Part shown: positions 43,866 to 52,932 of the stretch, piece after piece
How positions within the stretch are numbered: the stretch's first letter is position 1
How the letters are laid out: each line of letters starts with the position of its first letter
Assembly (NCBI GenBank): GCA_902789345.1
Contig: CADANT010000007.1
Location: 16,719 to 80,718, forward strand
DNA length: 64,000 bases
Direction: 5' to 3'
Source: an uncultured Ruminococcus sp.
Lineage (GTDB): Bacteria; Bacillota; Clostridia; Oscillospirales; Acutalibacteraceae
The notes under the pieces: generated by a model
Told to the model about the DNA's origin: nothing
Databases searched by the model: none
What the model saw: the letters and a program-made list of their open reading frames with translations, nothing else
Made by a program: the position numbers and the translations under genes

Positions 43866-45323
43866 ATGATTGAATTTCGGAATGTGTCATTTTCCTACCC
43901 AAACAGTAAAGACGGCTGTTTAAAAAACATCAACCTTACCATTCCTGACGGACAGTGCGTGCTGCTTTGCGGTCGCAGCGGCTGCGGTAAAACCACACTG
44001 ACAAGGCTGATAAACGGTCTGATTCCACAGTTCTTTACAGGAGAGGTTACGGGAGAGGTACTGCTTAACGGCGAAAATATTTTTCAACTTCCTATGTACC
44101 GTATTGCAGAAAAGGTCGGAAGCGTCTTTCAGAATCCACGGACGCAGTTTTTTAATGTAGACACCGACAGCGAAATTGCTTTTGGTATTGAAAACCAGGC
44201 TCTACCTCATGATGAACTAAAAGCACGCGTAAAACAAACGGCAGAAGAGCTGCATATTCAAAAACTCCTTGGACGCAACATTTTTGCACTCTCCGGCGGC
44301 GAAAAACAAAAAATTGCTTTTGCCTCGGTCTATACTATGAAGCCGGAGATTATGCTTCTTGACGAGCCATCCTCCAACCTGGATATGTCCGCCATTGTCG
44401 AACTGCAAAAGCATTTGAAACTTATTAAATCACAGGGCAAAACGGTGATTGTTGCAGAACATCGGCTATACTACCTGATGAATGTAGTTGACCGCATTTT
44501 ATATCTTGAAAATGGCAGCATTACAGGCGACTACTCGCCGAAACAATTTCGGGCGTTAAACTCCGCAAAACGCTGTACTATGGGTTTGCGAACGGTTGAC
44601 CTGTGCAAAGAACGCCCTCTGTATTTTGCCGCACCTCATGCTACACCGGTGTTAGAACTGCGGAATGTGGCGCTGTCCTATGAAAAGAAGACTGTACTGC
44701 ATAACATTTCTTTGCAGGCCGGCCACGGTGAGGTTATTGCCGTAGTGGGACACAACGGAGCAGGAAAAACCACATTCTCCCGTACCCTTTGCGGACTACA
44801 CAAAGAATGCTTTGGAGAATACTTGTGGAATGGAAAAACGCAAAAACCAAAGGCCAGAATGAAGCGCTCCTATATGGTTATGCAGGATGTAAACTATCAG
44901 CTTTTTGCCGAAAGTGTAGGGGCAGAATGTACTTTTGGTATTAAGCAGCCCAACATTCCCCTTGCAGAGAAAACTCTTTCTGAGCTTGGACTTGCACCAT
45001 ATCGGAACCACCACCCCAACACCCTTTCCGGAGGACAAAAGCAGCGGCTGGCAGCGGCAACTTCTATGGTATGCGGTAAAGAGCTGTTGTTATTTGATGA
45101 ACCTACCAGCGGCTTGGATTATGACAGTATGGTTCGACTGGCGGCGCTCATTCAAAAATTATCCGGTATGGGCAAAGTTATTTTCATTGTTACCCACGAT
45201 TATGAGTTCGTCTGCCGTACCTGTACAAGGATTCTTCATTTTGGTGGTGGACAAATACAAAATGACCTATCTGTAACAGAAGAAAATCTTCCAAAAATAA
45301 AATCTATTTTTAATGTGGGGTAA
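43866..45323 (+). CDS. fused ECF ATPase (EcfA-EcfA')
   Basis: 485 aa with two complete ABC ATPase domains. Domain 1: Walker A GRSGCGKTT (about residue 36), LSGGEKQK, LLDEPSSNLD. Domain 2: GHNGAGKTT (about 298), LSGGQKQR, LFDEPTSGLD and the switch His in VTHDYEF. Energises the ECF module. It ends 5 nt before the first ABC exporter-type gene. Confidence 0.92.
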   Translation: MIEFRNVSFSYPNSKDGCLKNINLTIPDGQCVLLCGRSGCGKTTLTRLINGLIPQFFTGEVTGEVLLNGENIFQLPMYRIAEKVGSVFQNPRTQFFNVDTDSEIAFGIENQALPHDELKARVKQTAEELHIQKLLGRNIFALSGGEKQKIAFASVYTMKPEIMLLDEPSSNLDMSAIVELQKHLKLIKSQGKTVIVAEHRLYYLMNVVDRILYLENGSITGDYSPKQFRALNSAKRCTMGLRTVDLCKERPLYFAAPHATPVLELRNVALSYEKKTVLHNISLQAGHGEVIAVVGHNGAGKTTFSRTLCGLHKECFGEYLWNGKTQKPKARMKRSYMVMQDVNYQLFAESVGAECTFGIKQPNIPLAEKTLSELGLAPYRNHHPNTLSGGQKQRLAAATSMVCGKELLLFDEPTSGLDYDSMVRLAALIQKLSGMGKVIFIVTHDYEFVCRTCTRILHFGGGQIQNDLSVTEENLPKIKSIFNVG

Positions 45324-45328
45324 GAGTA

Positions 45329-47089
45329 ATGCAAAAAGAAAAAAGTACATTTGGCTGGGTGTTTACCTTTGCCGGACAGAAAAAATCCGGATACATCACA
45401 AGCGTATGTCTTGCGATTATAGGTGGGGCGTTTCAGATTCTGCCGTTTTTTGTTATGTCAAGTATAATCGAAAAACTTCTGTCAGGAAATCGGAATTTAA
45501 CAGGATATCTTATAGACTGTGCCGTTATGGCGGTTATGTGGCTGCTGCGGGTGCTGTTCCACTCGCTTTCCACAGCCCAGTCGCATAAGGCAACCTTTGC
45601 CGTGTTGGGCAATATTCGTAAACAGGGGCTAAAAAAGCTTTCCCATATGCCTTTGGGCGATGTACAGTCTAAAGGCTCCGGCGAGCTGAAAAATATACTT
45701 GTGGAGAGAGTTGACAGCATTGAGCCAACTCTTGCCCATGTTATTCCGGAAATGAGCAGCAACGCCGTAGTTGTGCTGGCAACACTGATTTACCTGTTTG
45801 TCCTGGACTGGCGCATGGCGCTTGCTTCTCTTGCTACTTTGCCACTGGGTATGATTTTCTTTATGCTGATGATGTCCGGATACAGTAAAAACTACGCCCG
45901 TACCGTAGCAGCTACTAATAATCTTAATGACACAGCAGTGGAATATATAGGAGGCATTGAGGTAATAAAGGTGTTTGGCAAGGCAAAAAACAGCTATGAA
46001 AAATTTGTAACTGCAGCAAAGGAGTGTGCCCAAAGTTACATCGACTGGATGAATAAGAGCAATTTTTACTTCACCTTTGCTATGAACATTATGCCGGCAA
46101 CACTGCTAAGCGTTCTTCCTATTGGAGGACTGCTCATGAAGGCCGGTGCTTTAATGCCGGAAAAATTTGTACTTATTGTTATTCTTGCTATGGGACTTGT
46201 TACGCCGTTTATCGGCTGCATAAAATTCACCGACGACCTTGCAAAGGTTGGTACCGTCATTAAACAGGTAACAGACATTTTGACAGCCCCTGAGCTGTCC
46301 CGTCCTAAAACCGATACAGAAACACCAAAAGACAGTACTGTAAAATTGGAAAATGTCCACTTTGGCTACTGCGAAACAGAAATTCTACACGGCGTAAGCC
46401 TGACCTTTCGTGAGAGAACAGTTAATGCCCTTGTAGGTCCCTCCGGCAGCGGAAAATCCACTATTGCAAAACTAATAGCGTCGTTTTGGGATGTAGGCAG
46501 TGGCAGTATTACAGTGGGCGACGCTGATATTCGCAATATTTCCGCAGATAATTACCATAAACTGGTGGCTTATGTGTCACAGGATAATTTTTTGTTTAAC
46601 ACCACTGTTCGAGAAAATATCCGAATGGGCAGACCCGGTGCAACTGATGCCGAAGTGGAACAGGCGGCAAAAGACTGCGGCTGCTACGACTTCATATTGG
46701 GACTGGAAAACGGCTTTGATACGGTTGTAGGCAGTGGTGGCGGACACCTGTCCGGCGGCGAGAAGCAGCGTATATCCATTACCCGAGCCATGCTAAAAAA
46801 CGCCCCTATTGTTATTTTAGACGAAGCCACCGCCTATACCGACCCGGAAAATGAAGCTATTATTCAGGAAAGTGTGGCGAAGCTGGTGCGTGGCAAAACA
46901 CTGATTGTTATTGCCCACAGGCTCTCCACCATAGTAGATGCAGACTGTATTGCCGTGGTGAATAACGGAAAGATTGAAGCAACCGGAACACAGGCGGAAC
47001 TGTTGAAAAACTGCCCGCTGTACCGTGAGCTTTGGAATGCACATATTGCGTCCCGTGATTCTATGGAAGAAGGTGCCCATCATGCTTAA
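45329..47089 (+). CDS. ABC transporter, fused permease-ATPase (first of pair)
   Basis: 586 aa type IV (exporter-fold) half-transporter: six membrane helices (about residues 20-320), then the ATPase with Walker A GPSGSGKST (about 374), LSGGEKQR and DEATAYTDPENE, H-loop AHRLSTI. The DEATAxxDPENE form, instead of DEATSALD, is shared with YbtP/YbtQ-type siderophore importers as I remember them. With its partner it would form a heterodimer. Confidence 0.88.
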   Translation: MQKEKSTFGWVFTFAGQKKSGYITSVCLAIIGGAFQILPFFVMSSIIEKLLSGNRNLTGYLIDCAVMAVMWLLRVLFHSLSTAQSHKATFAVLGNIRKQGLKKLSHMPLGDVQSKGSGELKNILVERVDSIEPTLAHVIPEMSSNAVVVLATLIYLFVLDWRMALASLATLPLGMIFFMLMMSGYSKNYARTVAATNNLNDTAVEYIGGIEVIKVFGKAKNSYEKFVTAAKECAQSYIDWMNKSNFYFTFAMNIMPATLLSVLPIGGLLMKAGALMPEKFVLIVILAMGLVTPFIGCIKFTDDLAKVGTVIKQVTDILTAPELSRPKTDTETPKDSTVKLENVHFGYCETEILHGVSLTFRERTVNALVGPSGSGKSTIAKLIASFWDVGSGSITVGDADIRNISADNYHKLVAYVSQDNFLFNTTVRENIRMGRPGATDAEVEQAAKDCGCYDFILGLENGFDTVVGSGGGHLSGGEKQRISITRAMLKNAPIVILDEATAYTDPENEAIIQESVAKLVRGKTLIVIAHRLSTIVDADCIAVVNNGKIEATGTQAELLKNCPLYRELWNAHIASRDSMEEGAHHA

Positions 47090-48818
47090 AATTTTGAAAA
47101 AGTTTTTTAATTTTTGTAATGAAAAAGAGCGTAAACAATTTTACACTTCTATTATTCTAGGCGTTATTGCGGCGTTATTTTCCGCCCTAAAAATTCCTGC
47201 CATGGGCGTTATGCTGCAGGCGATACTTGATGGTGCAGTCACAACAAGAGCAATTCTGATGTCACTGGGAATAATGCTAACCTCCGTCATGGGCTCGTCG
47301 TTGCTAAAGTACAACGCCACTGCCCTGCAAACAAAAGGCGGATATTTAACCACAGCAAAAAAGCGAGTAGAAATTGCCGAACATCTGCGCTACCTGCCTA
47401 TGGGCTATTTTAATAAAAACAGTCTGGGGGCAATTACCTCCGTCAACACCAACACTATGGATAATCTTTCCGGAGTTTCAACCCGTGTTGTAATGCTGGT
47501 TACAGAGGGTTTGTTTTCCACTGCCATTATGACACTGGCAATTTTCCTTTTTGACTGGCGGGTAGGACTGCTTATTGTGTCAGGACTGATAATCTACTAT
47601 TTTATAAATCACGCACTGCAGATTAAGTCCGAAAAAACAACAAGCAAAAAGCTTGCCGGTGATATGGCAGTAGTGGAGCATATCTTAGAATTTATTAAGG
47701 GAATTTCAGAGGTAAAGTCCTATTCCCTTGCCGGAAAATATAACCAAAAACTGGAGGCAGTTATTGATGAAAATGCCGCAGACAACATTGATATGGAGCT
47801 AAAGCTTCAGCCGTTAATGCTGGCACAAAATGCCGTTGCCAAGCTTATTGATGTAGGTGTTGTGGTCCTGTCTTTGGTGCTTTATACCGTGGGACATATG
47901 GAACTTTTAAACTGTATAATTATGGCAATTTGCTCTTTCCTACTCACCGAAGGATTAGAACAAGCCGGAACACAATCATCGCTTTTGCGGGTAGTAGACA
48001 CCTGCGTCAACCAAGCAACCGAAATTCTAAACCTGCCCACTATGGATATCTCAGGCAAAGAGCTAACACCTAAACACTGTGACCTTCATGCCGACAACAT
48101 TTGCTTCTCCTATGGTCAAAAACCAATCATCAACGGCATTACGCTGAATATACCTGAAAAAAACACTACTGCTATTGTTGGTCCATCAGGTGGCGGCAAA
48201 ACTACGCTGTGCCATCTGCTCTCCCGTTTTTGGGATGTGGATAACGGGCAGGTCACCTTAGGCGGACACAACATTCGGGAGTACAGTATGGACAGCCTTA
48301 TGAAAAACTTTAGTTTTGTGTTTCAAAATGTTTATCTGTTTCATGATACCATTGCCAATAATATCCGTTTCGGTCAGCCGGAGGCACCAATGGAAAAAGT
48401 AATTGAGGCGGCAAAAAAGGCCCGCTGTCACAACTTTATAATGAAACTACCACAGGGCTATAATAACGTGGTAGGTGAGGCAGGTGGCTCACTTTCCGGC
48501 GGTGAACGCCAGCGGTTGTCTATCGCCCGTGCCATGATGAAAGACGCACCCATTATTATTCTTGATGAGGCCACGGCAAATGTTGACCCGGAGAACGAAA
48601 AAGAATTGATGGAGGCTGTAAATGAACTAACCCACGAAAAAACGGTAATTATGATTGCCCACAGGCTGAAAACTGTTCGTCACGCTGATAAAATTCTTGT
48701 GATAGACAAAGGGCAGATTGTTCAGCAGGGTACGCATAATGAACTTATGCAACAAAACGGCATCTACCGTTACTTTATTACCGGCCGTGAAAAAGCAGTA
48801 AGTTGGAAGCTGGGGTAA
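47082..48818 (+). CDS. ABC transporter, fused permease-ATPase (second of pair)
   Basis: 578 aa half-transporter. It overlaps the partner gene by 8 nt; the ATG at 47082 is chosen because an upstream frame start lies deep in the partner. The permease covers residues about 15-300, then ATPase motifs GPSGGGKTT (about 363), LSGGERQR, DEATANVDPENE and AHRLKTV. It completes the AraC/ECF/ABC cluster. No terminator is obvious after it. Confidence 0.88.
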   Translation: MLKILKKFFNFCNEKERKQFYTSIILGVIAALFSALKIPAMGVMLQAILDGAVTTRAILMSLGIMLTSVMGSSLLKYNATALQTKGGYLTTAKKRVEIAEHLRYLPMGYFNKNSLGAITSVNTNTMDNLSGVSTRVVMLVTEGLFSTAIMTLAIFLFDWRVGLLIVSGLIIYYFINHALQIKSEKTTSKKLAGDMAVVEHILEFIKGISEVKSYSLAGKYNQKLEAVIDENAADNIDMELKLQPLMLAQNAVAKLIDVGVVVLSLVLYTVGHMELLNCIIMAICSFLLTEGLEQAGTQSSLLRVVDTCVNQATEILNLPTMDISGKELTPKHCDLHADNICFSYGQKPIINGITLNIPEKNTTAIVGPSGGGKTTLCHLLSRFWDVDNGQVTLGGHNIREYSMDSLMKNFSFVFQNVYLFHDTIANNIRFGQPEAPMEKVIEAAKKARCHNFIMKLPQGYNNVVGEAGGSLSGGERQRLSIARAMMKDAPIIILDEATANVDPENEKELMEAVNELTHEKTVIMIAHRLKTVRHADKILVIDKGQIVQQGTHNELMQQNGIYRYFITGREKAVSWKLG

Positions 48819-49011
48819 CGGTGTAAACAATTATTATTGTGAATAAGCACAAGCATTGTCAGAATTAACAGAACACTTCATAATAAAAGTAAAAGCTCTG
48901 CATTAAGTTTTCTGTACCCCTCGTAAAAGCATATAATAATTAACCGAAGTAAATTACTTACCTTGTTATGATATAATCCATAGTAAATACTTTCAAATTG
49001 TAGGTGAGAAA
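48819..49011. other. intergenic region after the ABC cluster
   Basis: About 190 bp, AT-rich. A TATAAT at 48972 reads toward the small ORF at 49012. No terminator with a good stem was recognised here. Confidence 0.35.
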
Positions 49012-49125
49012 ATGCGTGCATACCGTAATGACGATGATATAATCAAGAGGGAGTTTGTGTACTCTTCGATGTTGTATCCGTTTTGGGTGCGCCCCTGCTT
49101 TGGAATCTTGTTAAAATTGTTATAG
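49012..49125 (+). CDS. possible small protein of 37 aa
   Basis: ATG preceded by TAGGTGAG and, 40 nt upstream, a TATAAT box. The peptide is charged at the start (RNDDDIIKRE) and hydrophobic/aromatic at the end (MLYPFWVRPCFGILLKLL), like a small amphipathic or membrane peptide. A terminator lies at 49221. Not recognised; may also be a gene remnant. Confidence 0.35.
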   Translation: MRAYRNDDDIIKREFVYSSMLYPFWVRPCFGILLKLL

Positions 49126-49220
49126 CAATTATCAGGAAGAAAAGGCAATTTAATTGTAAACATCTAAGCCCAGGGTAATGCCCCACATCATTAAAACAGG
49201 ATATAAAATTCAAACGGCAG

Positions 49221-49258
49221 CACAGCACTGAGGTATATGTTCGGTGCTGTGTTGTTTT
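49221..49258 (+). terminator. terminator upstream of the asd operon
   Basis: CACAGCAC (49221-49228) and GTGCTGTG (49244-49251), with the stem extended by a few pairs, followed by TTGTTTTGG. Confidence 0.7.
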
Positions 49259-49326
49259 GGCTGTATAAAGGGAAATCGTCATATGCACAATGTTCACAGA
49301 TAACACGCTAAAATTTTATTTATAAA

Positions 49327-49355
49327 TTGACATATATCGGCGTAGGTGGTATATT
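49327..49355 (+). promoter_or_regulatory. promoter of the asd-dapA-dapB-ACT operon
   Basis: TTGACA (49327-49332), 17-nt spacer, TATATT (49350-49355), giving a leader of about 110 nt. Confidence 0.75.
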
Positions 49356-49374
49356 ATAAAGTAAGATTATGTAG

Positions 49375-49421
49375 CTGTCAGGCAGTGCCTAATGGGCTTT
49401 TACAATATTTTTGTCTGACAG
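49375..49421 (+). promoter_or_regulatory. structured leader of asd
   Basis: CTGTCAG (49375-49381) and CTGACAG (49415-49421) can pair, enclosing a smaller GCC/GGC stem (about 49387-49397). No T-run follows, and the sequence does not match the lysine riboswitch. It may be an operator or a translation-control element. Confidence 0.35.
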
Positions 49422-49472
49422 GCAAATAATAATTAGTAATTTCATACTGTATATTATAGGAGGATATTTATT

Positions 49473-50552
49473 GTGAAACATTATAAGGTTGGTATTATTG
49501 GTGCAACAGGTATGGTTGGCCAAAGATTTGCACTATTGCTTGAAAATCACCCTTGGTTTGAGGTAGTGGCGTTGGCTGCCAGCAAGCGTTCTGCCGGCAA
49601 GGCATACAAAGACGCTGTAGGCGCTAAGTGGGCTATGACAAAGCCAATTCCTGAAAAGTTTGCGGATATGATCGTTATGGACGCTTCTGATGTTGAGGCT
49701 GTTGCATCAAAGGTTGACTTTGTATTCTGCGCAGTAGACATGAAGAAAGACGAAATTAAGGCTCTGGAAGAGGCTTATGCAAAGGCAGAGTGCCCTGTTA
49801 TGTCAAATAACAGCGCCAACAGACACACACCGGATGTTCCTATGATTATTCCTGAAATAAACGCTGACCATGCAAAAATTATTCCTGCACAGAGAAAGCG
49901 TTTGGGAACAAAGAAGGGCTTTATTGCAGTAAAGTCAAACTGCTCACTTCAGAGCTATGTGCCTGCAATTCATCCTTTGATGGATTTAGGCGTTAAAAAG
50001 GTTCTTGCTTGTACATACCAGGCTATTTCCGGTGCAGGCAAAACATTTAAAACATGGCCTGAAATGGTAGACAACATCATTCCTTACATCGGCGGCGAGG
50101 AAGAAAAGTCAGAGAAGGAGCCTCTAAAGATTTGGGGACACATTGAGGGCGACAAAATTGTTGACACAACAGTTCCTTCTATTACATCACAGTGTATCCG
50201 TGTGCCTATCAGCGACGGTCACACAGCCGCAGTATTTGTAGAGCTTGAGAAAAAGGCTTCTATGGACGAGATTATTTCAAGATGGGAAAACTACAAGGGC
50301 AGAGCACAGGAGCTTGAGCTTCCAAGCGCACCAAAGCAGTTCCTGCACTACTTTACAGAGCCTGACAGACCACAGATTAACAGTGAAAGAAATCTTGAAA
50401 ACGGTATGGCTGTTTCTATCGGCAGACTTAGAGAGGACACACAGTATACAATCAAGTTTGTTTGTATGTCACACAACACATTAAGAGGTGCTGCCGGCGG
50501 TGCGGTTCTTATGGCAGAGCTGCTGTGCGCCGAGGGTTACCTGGACGATTAA
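49473..50552 (+). CDS. asd: aspartate-semialdehyde dehydrogenase
   Basis: 359 aa with a GTG start behind TAGGAGGAT. Reduces aspartyl phosphate to aspartate semialdehyde with NADPH. Motifs: IGATGMVGQRF at the N-terminus, and the active-site Cys in SNCSLQSY (about residue 151), followed by YQAISGAGKTF. The length and C-terminal region fit the archaeal/fungal-type branch of Asd (about 350-360 aa), not the 330-aa enterobacterial form. First gene of the DAP operon. Confidence 0.94.
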   Translation: MKHYKVGIIGATGMVGQRFALLLENHPWFEVVALAASKRSAGKAYKDAVGAKWAMTKPIPEKFADMIVMDASDVEAVASKVDFVFCAVDMKKDEIKALEEAYAKAECPVMSNNSANRHTPDVPMIIPEINADHAKIIPAQRKRLGTKKGFIAVKSNCSLQSYVPAIHPLMDLGVKKVLACTYQAISGAGKTFKTWPEMVDNIIPYIGGEEEKSEKEPLKIWGHIEGDKIVDTTVPSITSQCIRVPISDGHTAAVFVELEKKASMDEIISRWENYKGRAQELELPSAPKQFLHYFTEPDRPQINSERNLENGMAVSIGRLREDTQYTIKFVCMSHNTLRGAAGGAVLMAELLCAEGYLDD

Positions 50553-50579
50553 TAAAAATATCCAACGGGGGTAATATTT

Positions 50580-51470
50580 ATGCAAGAGCCTATTTTTACA
50601 GGTAGTTGTGTAGCTATTGTTACACCTATGAACCCTGACGGTTCAATTAACTACAGTGAGTACGGTAAATTAATAGATTTTCAAATAGAAAACGGAACAG
50701 ACGCTATTTTGGCTTGCGGTACTACAGGCGAGTCGGCTTGTATGGATCACCAAGAGCACTGCAAGGTTATAGAATACACCTTAGAAAAGGTAAACGGCAG
50801 AGTTCCTGTAATAGCAGGCACAGGCAGCAACGACACTGCCTATGCCGTAGAGCTTACAAAAGAAGCTAAAAATATGGGTGCTGACGCCGTATTGTCAGTA
50901 ACACCCTACTACAACAAAACTTCACAGGCAGGTTTGGTTGCACATTTTACAAAAATTGCGGATTCTGTAGACATTCCTATGATTGTTTACAATGTGCCTA
51001 GCCGAACAGGCTGTAACATTAAGCCTGCAACATACGCAGAGCTTGCAAAGCACCCTAACATTGTTGCTACTAAAGAGGCAAACGACAGTGTAGGCGCTGC
51101 TGCAGAAACACTGGCACTGTGCGGTGACAACCTTACAATGTACACAGGCTGTGACGACCTTACAGTACCTATTATGTCACTGGGCGGCAAGGGTGTAATT
51201 TCTGTATTTTCAAATATTATGCCAAAAGAAATGCACAACATTGCTCAGCTGTGTCTTGACGGTAACTTTGCAGAAGCAGCAAAGCAACACCTACACTATT
51301 TAGAGCTAATGAACGCAATGTTCTGCGATGTAAACCCTATTCCGGTTAAAGAGGCTGTTAATATGATGGGCTTTAACTGCGGTGAGTGCAGACTTCCGTT
51401 GGTTTCGCTTAGCGACAGCAAAAAGGCAGAGCTAAAGGCTGTAATGCAGAAGTACGGTTTAGTAAAGTAA
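50580..51470 (+). CDS. dapA: 4-hydroxy-tetrahydrodipicolinate synthase
   Basis: 296 aa TIM-barrel aldolase that condenses pyruvate with aspartate semialdehyde. Motifs: CGTTGES (about residue 44), VIAGTGSNDT, the Tyr in YYNKTSQ (about 107), YNVPSRTGCN, and the Schiff-base Lys in VATKEAND (about 163). Commits carbon to lysine and diaminopimelate. Confidence 0.95.
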   Translation: MQEPIFTGSCVAIVTPMNPDGSINYSEYGKLIDFQIENGTDAILACGTTGESACMDHQEHCKVIEYTLEKVNGRVPVIAGTGSNDTAYAVELTKEAKNMGADAVLSVTPYYNKTSQAGLVAHFTKIADSVDIPMIVYNVPSRTGCNIKPATYAELAKHPNIVATKEANDSVGAAAETLALCGDNLTMYTGCDDLTVPIMSLGGKGVISVFSNIMPKEMHNIAQLCLDGNFAEAAKQHLHYLELMNAMFCDVNPIPVKEAVNMMGFNCGECRLPLVSLSDSKKAELKAVMQKYGLVK

Positions 51471-51502
51471 TTTGTAGTATATAAGTATAAGGAAAGTTTA
51501 AA

Positions 51503-52261
51503 ATGACAAATATTATTTTAAGTGGCTGCAGTGGAAAAATGGGCAAGGTAATTGCCAGAGAAATTGCAAAAAGAGATGACTGCAAGGTAGTAGCCGGCAT
51601 TGATGTATTTTCTGACGGTTCGGCTGAGTTTCCTGTATACGACGATTTCAGCAAGGTACAGGAAAAAGCAGACGCTATTATAGATTTTTCTAATCCGGCT
51701 GTGCTTGCAGGACTTTTAAATTATGCTGTTTCCAAAAATGTACCTGCTGTAATTTGTACAACAGGCTTTTCCAAGGAACAAATTGCAGATATTGAGAAAG
51801 CATCTAAAAAAGTGGCTATTTTCCATTCCGGAAATATGTCATTGGGTATTAACCTGTTGATTGAGCTTTCAAAAAAGGCTGCCGAAATTTTAGGCAGTGC
51901 CTTTGATATTGAAATTATCGAAAAGCACCACAACCAAAAGCTTGACGCACCAAGCGGCACTGCTTTGATGATTGCCAACGGCATATCTGAGGTAATGGAA
52001 AACGAGCCCCAGTATGTATATGACCGCCACTCTTACAGAAAAAAGAGAGAGAAAAACGAAATCGGTATTCACGCCGTTCGTGGCGGCACCATAGTAGGTG
52101 AACATCAGGTTATTTTTGCCGGACATGACGAGGTTGTTACGCTGACGCACCAGGCACAGTCAAAAGAGGTTTTTGCTATTGGTTCAATTAATGCGGCTGT
52201 TTATTTAAGTGATAAAACCCCGGGTATGTACAATATGTCAGATATGCTACAGGGTAAATAA
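51503..52261 (+). CDS. dapB: 4-hydroxy-tetrahydrodipicolinate reductase
   Basis: 252 aa. Nucleotide-binding SGCSGKMGKVIA at the N-terminus, ICTTGFS, the catalytic EKHHNQKLDAPSGTA (about residues 136-150; His and Lys). Reduces the DapA product. An AAGGAAAG ribosome binding site precedes the ATG. Confidence 0.95.
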   Translation: MTNIILSGCSGKMGKVIAREIAKRDDCKVVAGIDVFSDGSAEFPVYDDFSKVQEKADAIIDFSNPAVLAGLLNYAVSKNVPAVICTTGFSKEQIADIEKASKKVAIFHSGNMSLGINLLIELSKKAAEILGSAFDIEIIEKHHNQKLDAPSGTALMIANGISEVMENEPQYVYDRHSYRKKREKNEIGIHAVRGGTIVGEHQVIFAGHDEVVTLTHQAQSKEVFAIGSINAAVYLSDKTPGMYNMSDMLQGK

Positions 52262-52285
52262 TAATAAATATGGGAGTTGTATAAT

Positions 52286-52738
52286 ATGAGTGCAAAAATT
52301 CAGGTATCTAACGATATTACGCTTGTTACACTAAGAAATGCTCCTGCGGATATGGATTTTATTGCTTCGGTATTTGAGGACATTGCCGCTTTGAATATTG
52401 ATATTGATATGATTTCATTATCACCTGTACAGGGCAGCAGCACATCTGTTTCGTTTACTATAAACGATGACGACCTTATGCCTTTGCTGGGCTATACCTC
52501 AAAGCTTAAAAGCAAGAATATTAAGCCTATAGTCAGCAGCGGCAACTCTATTATCAGTCTAATGGATGACGATATGGCAGACCATCCGGGCGTAGCTTCA
52601 AAAATTTTCAGGGCTATTGCCGATTCTAATATAGACCTGCGTATTGTTACAACATCACAGGTGCAGGTGTCTGTACTGGTAACTGACGCTGTTTTCGAGC
52701 AAGCATACAAGGCGCTAAGCACTTGTCTGGATTCATAA
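52286..52738 (+). CDS. stand-alone ACT-domain protein, aspartokinase-like
   Basis: 150 aa made of two ACT repeats and nothing else. The first has APADMDFIASVFEDIAALNIDIDMIS, shown in part, and the second VASKIFRAIADSNIDLRIVTTSQVQVSVLV in part, which closely follow the ACT pair of aspartokinase, including the lysC product in this window. It probably senses lysine or threonine and may pair with LysC or DapA/Asd (inference). I chose the ATG at 52286, behind GGGAG, over a start 9 nt upstream. Last gene of the DAP operon. Confidence 0.82.
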   Translation: MSAKIQVSNDITLVTLRNAPADMDFIASVFEDIAALNIDIDMISLSPVQGSSTSVSFTINDDDLMPLLGYTSKLKSKNIKPIVSSGNSIISLMDDDMADHPGVASKIFRAIADSNIDLRIVTTSQVQVSVLVTDAVFEQAYKALSTCLDS

Positions 52739-52752
52739 ATATGTTATGAAAC

Positions 52753-52798
52753 AAGGGGTGTATTTACCGATGTATGTCGGTAGGTACAACCCTTTTCT
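52753..52798 (+). terminator. terminator of the DAP operon
   Basis: AAGGGGTGTA pairs with TACAACCCTT with an inner ACCGA/TCGGT stem, then TTTCTTGT. A long imperfect hairpin 15 nt after the ACT gene. Confidence 0.7.
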
Positions 52799-52932
52799 TG
52801 TAAAATTTTTTGTAAAATACCGGGTTATTAATGCTTTTAGATAAGCATAGGGTATAATAAGCCTGCGCAAATAAAGTTTTGCTGTATGCAAAGCCGGCAG
52901 GCATAAATATATAGATAGAGAGGATGTTTAAT

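Noticed and set aside
45329..48818. Calling the two fused ABC proteins multidrug exporters
   Set aside because: Co-transcription with an ECF importer and an AraC regulator, and the DEATAxxDPENE motifs, fit uptake at least as well; left open.
49356..49472. Lysine riboswitch upstream of asd
   Set aside because: About 115 nt, too short, and no L-box motifs could be found.
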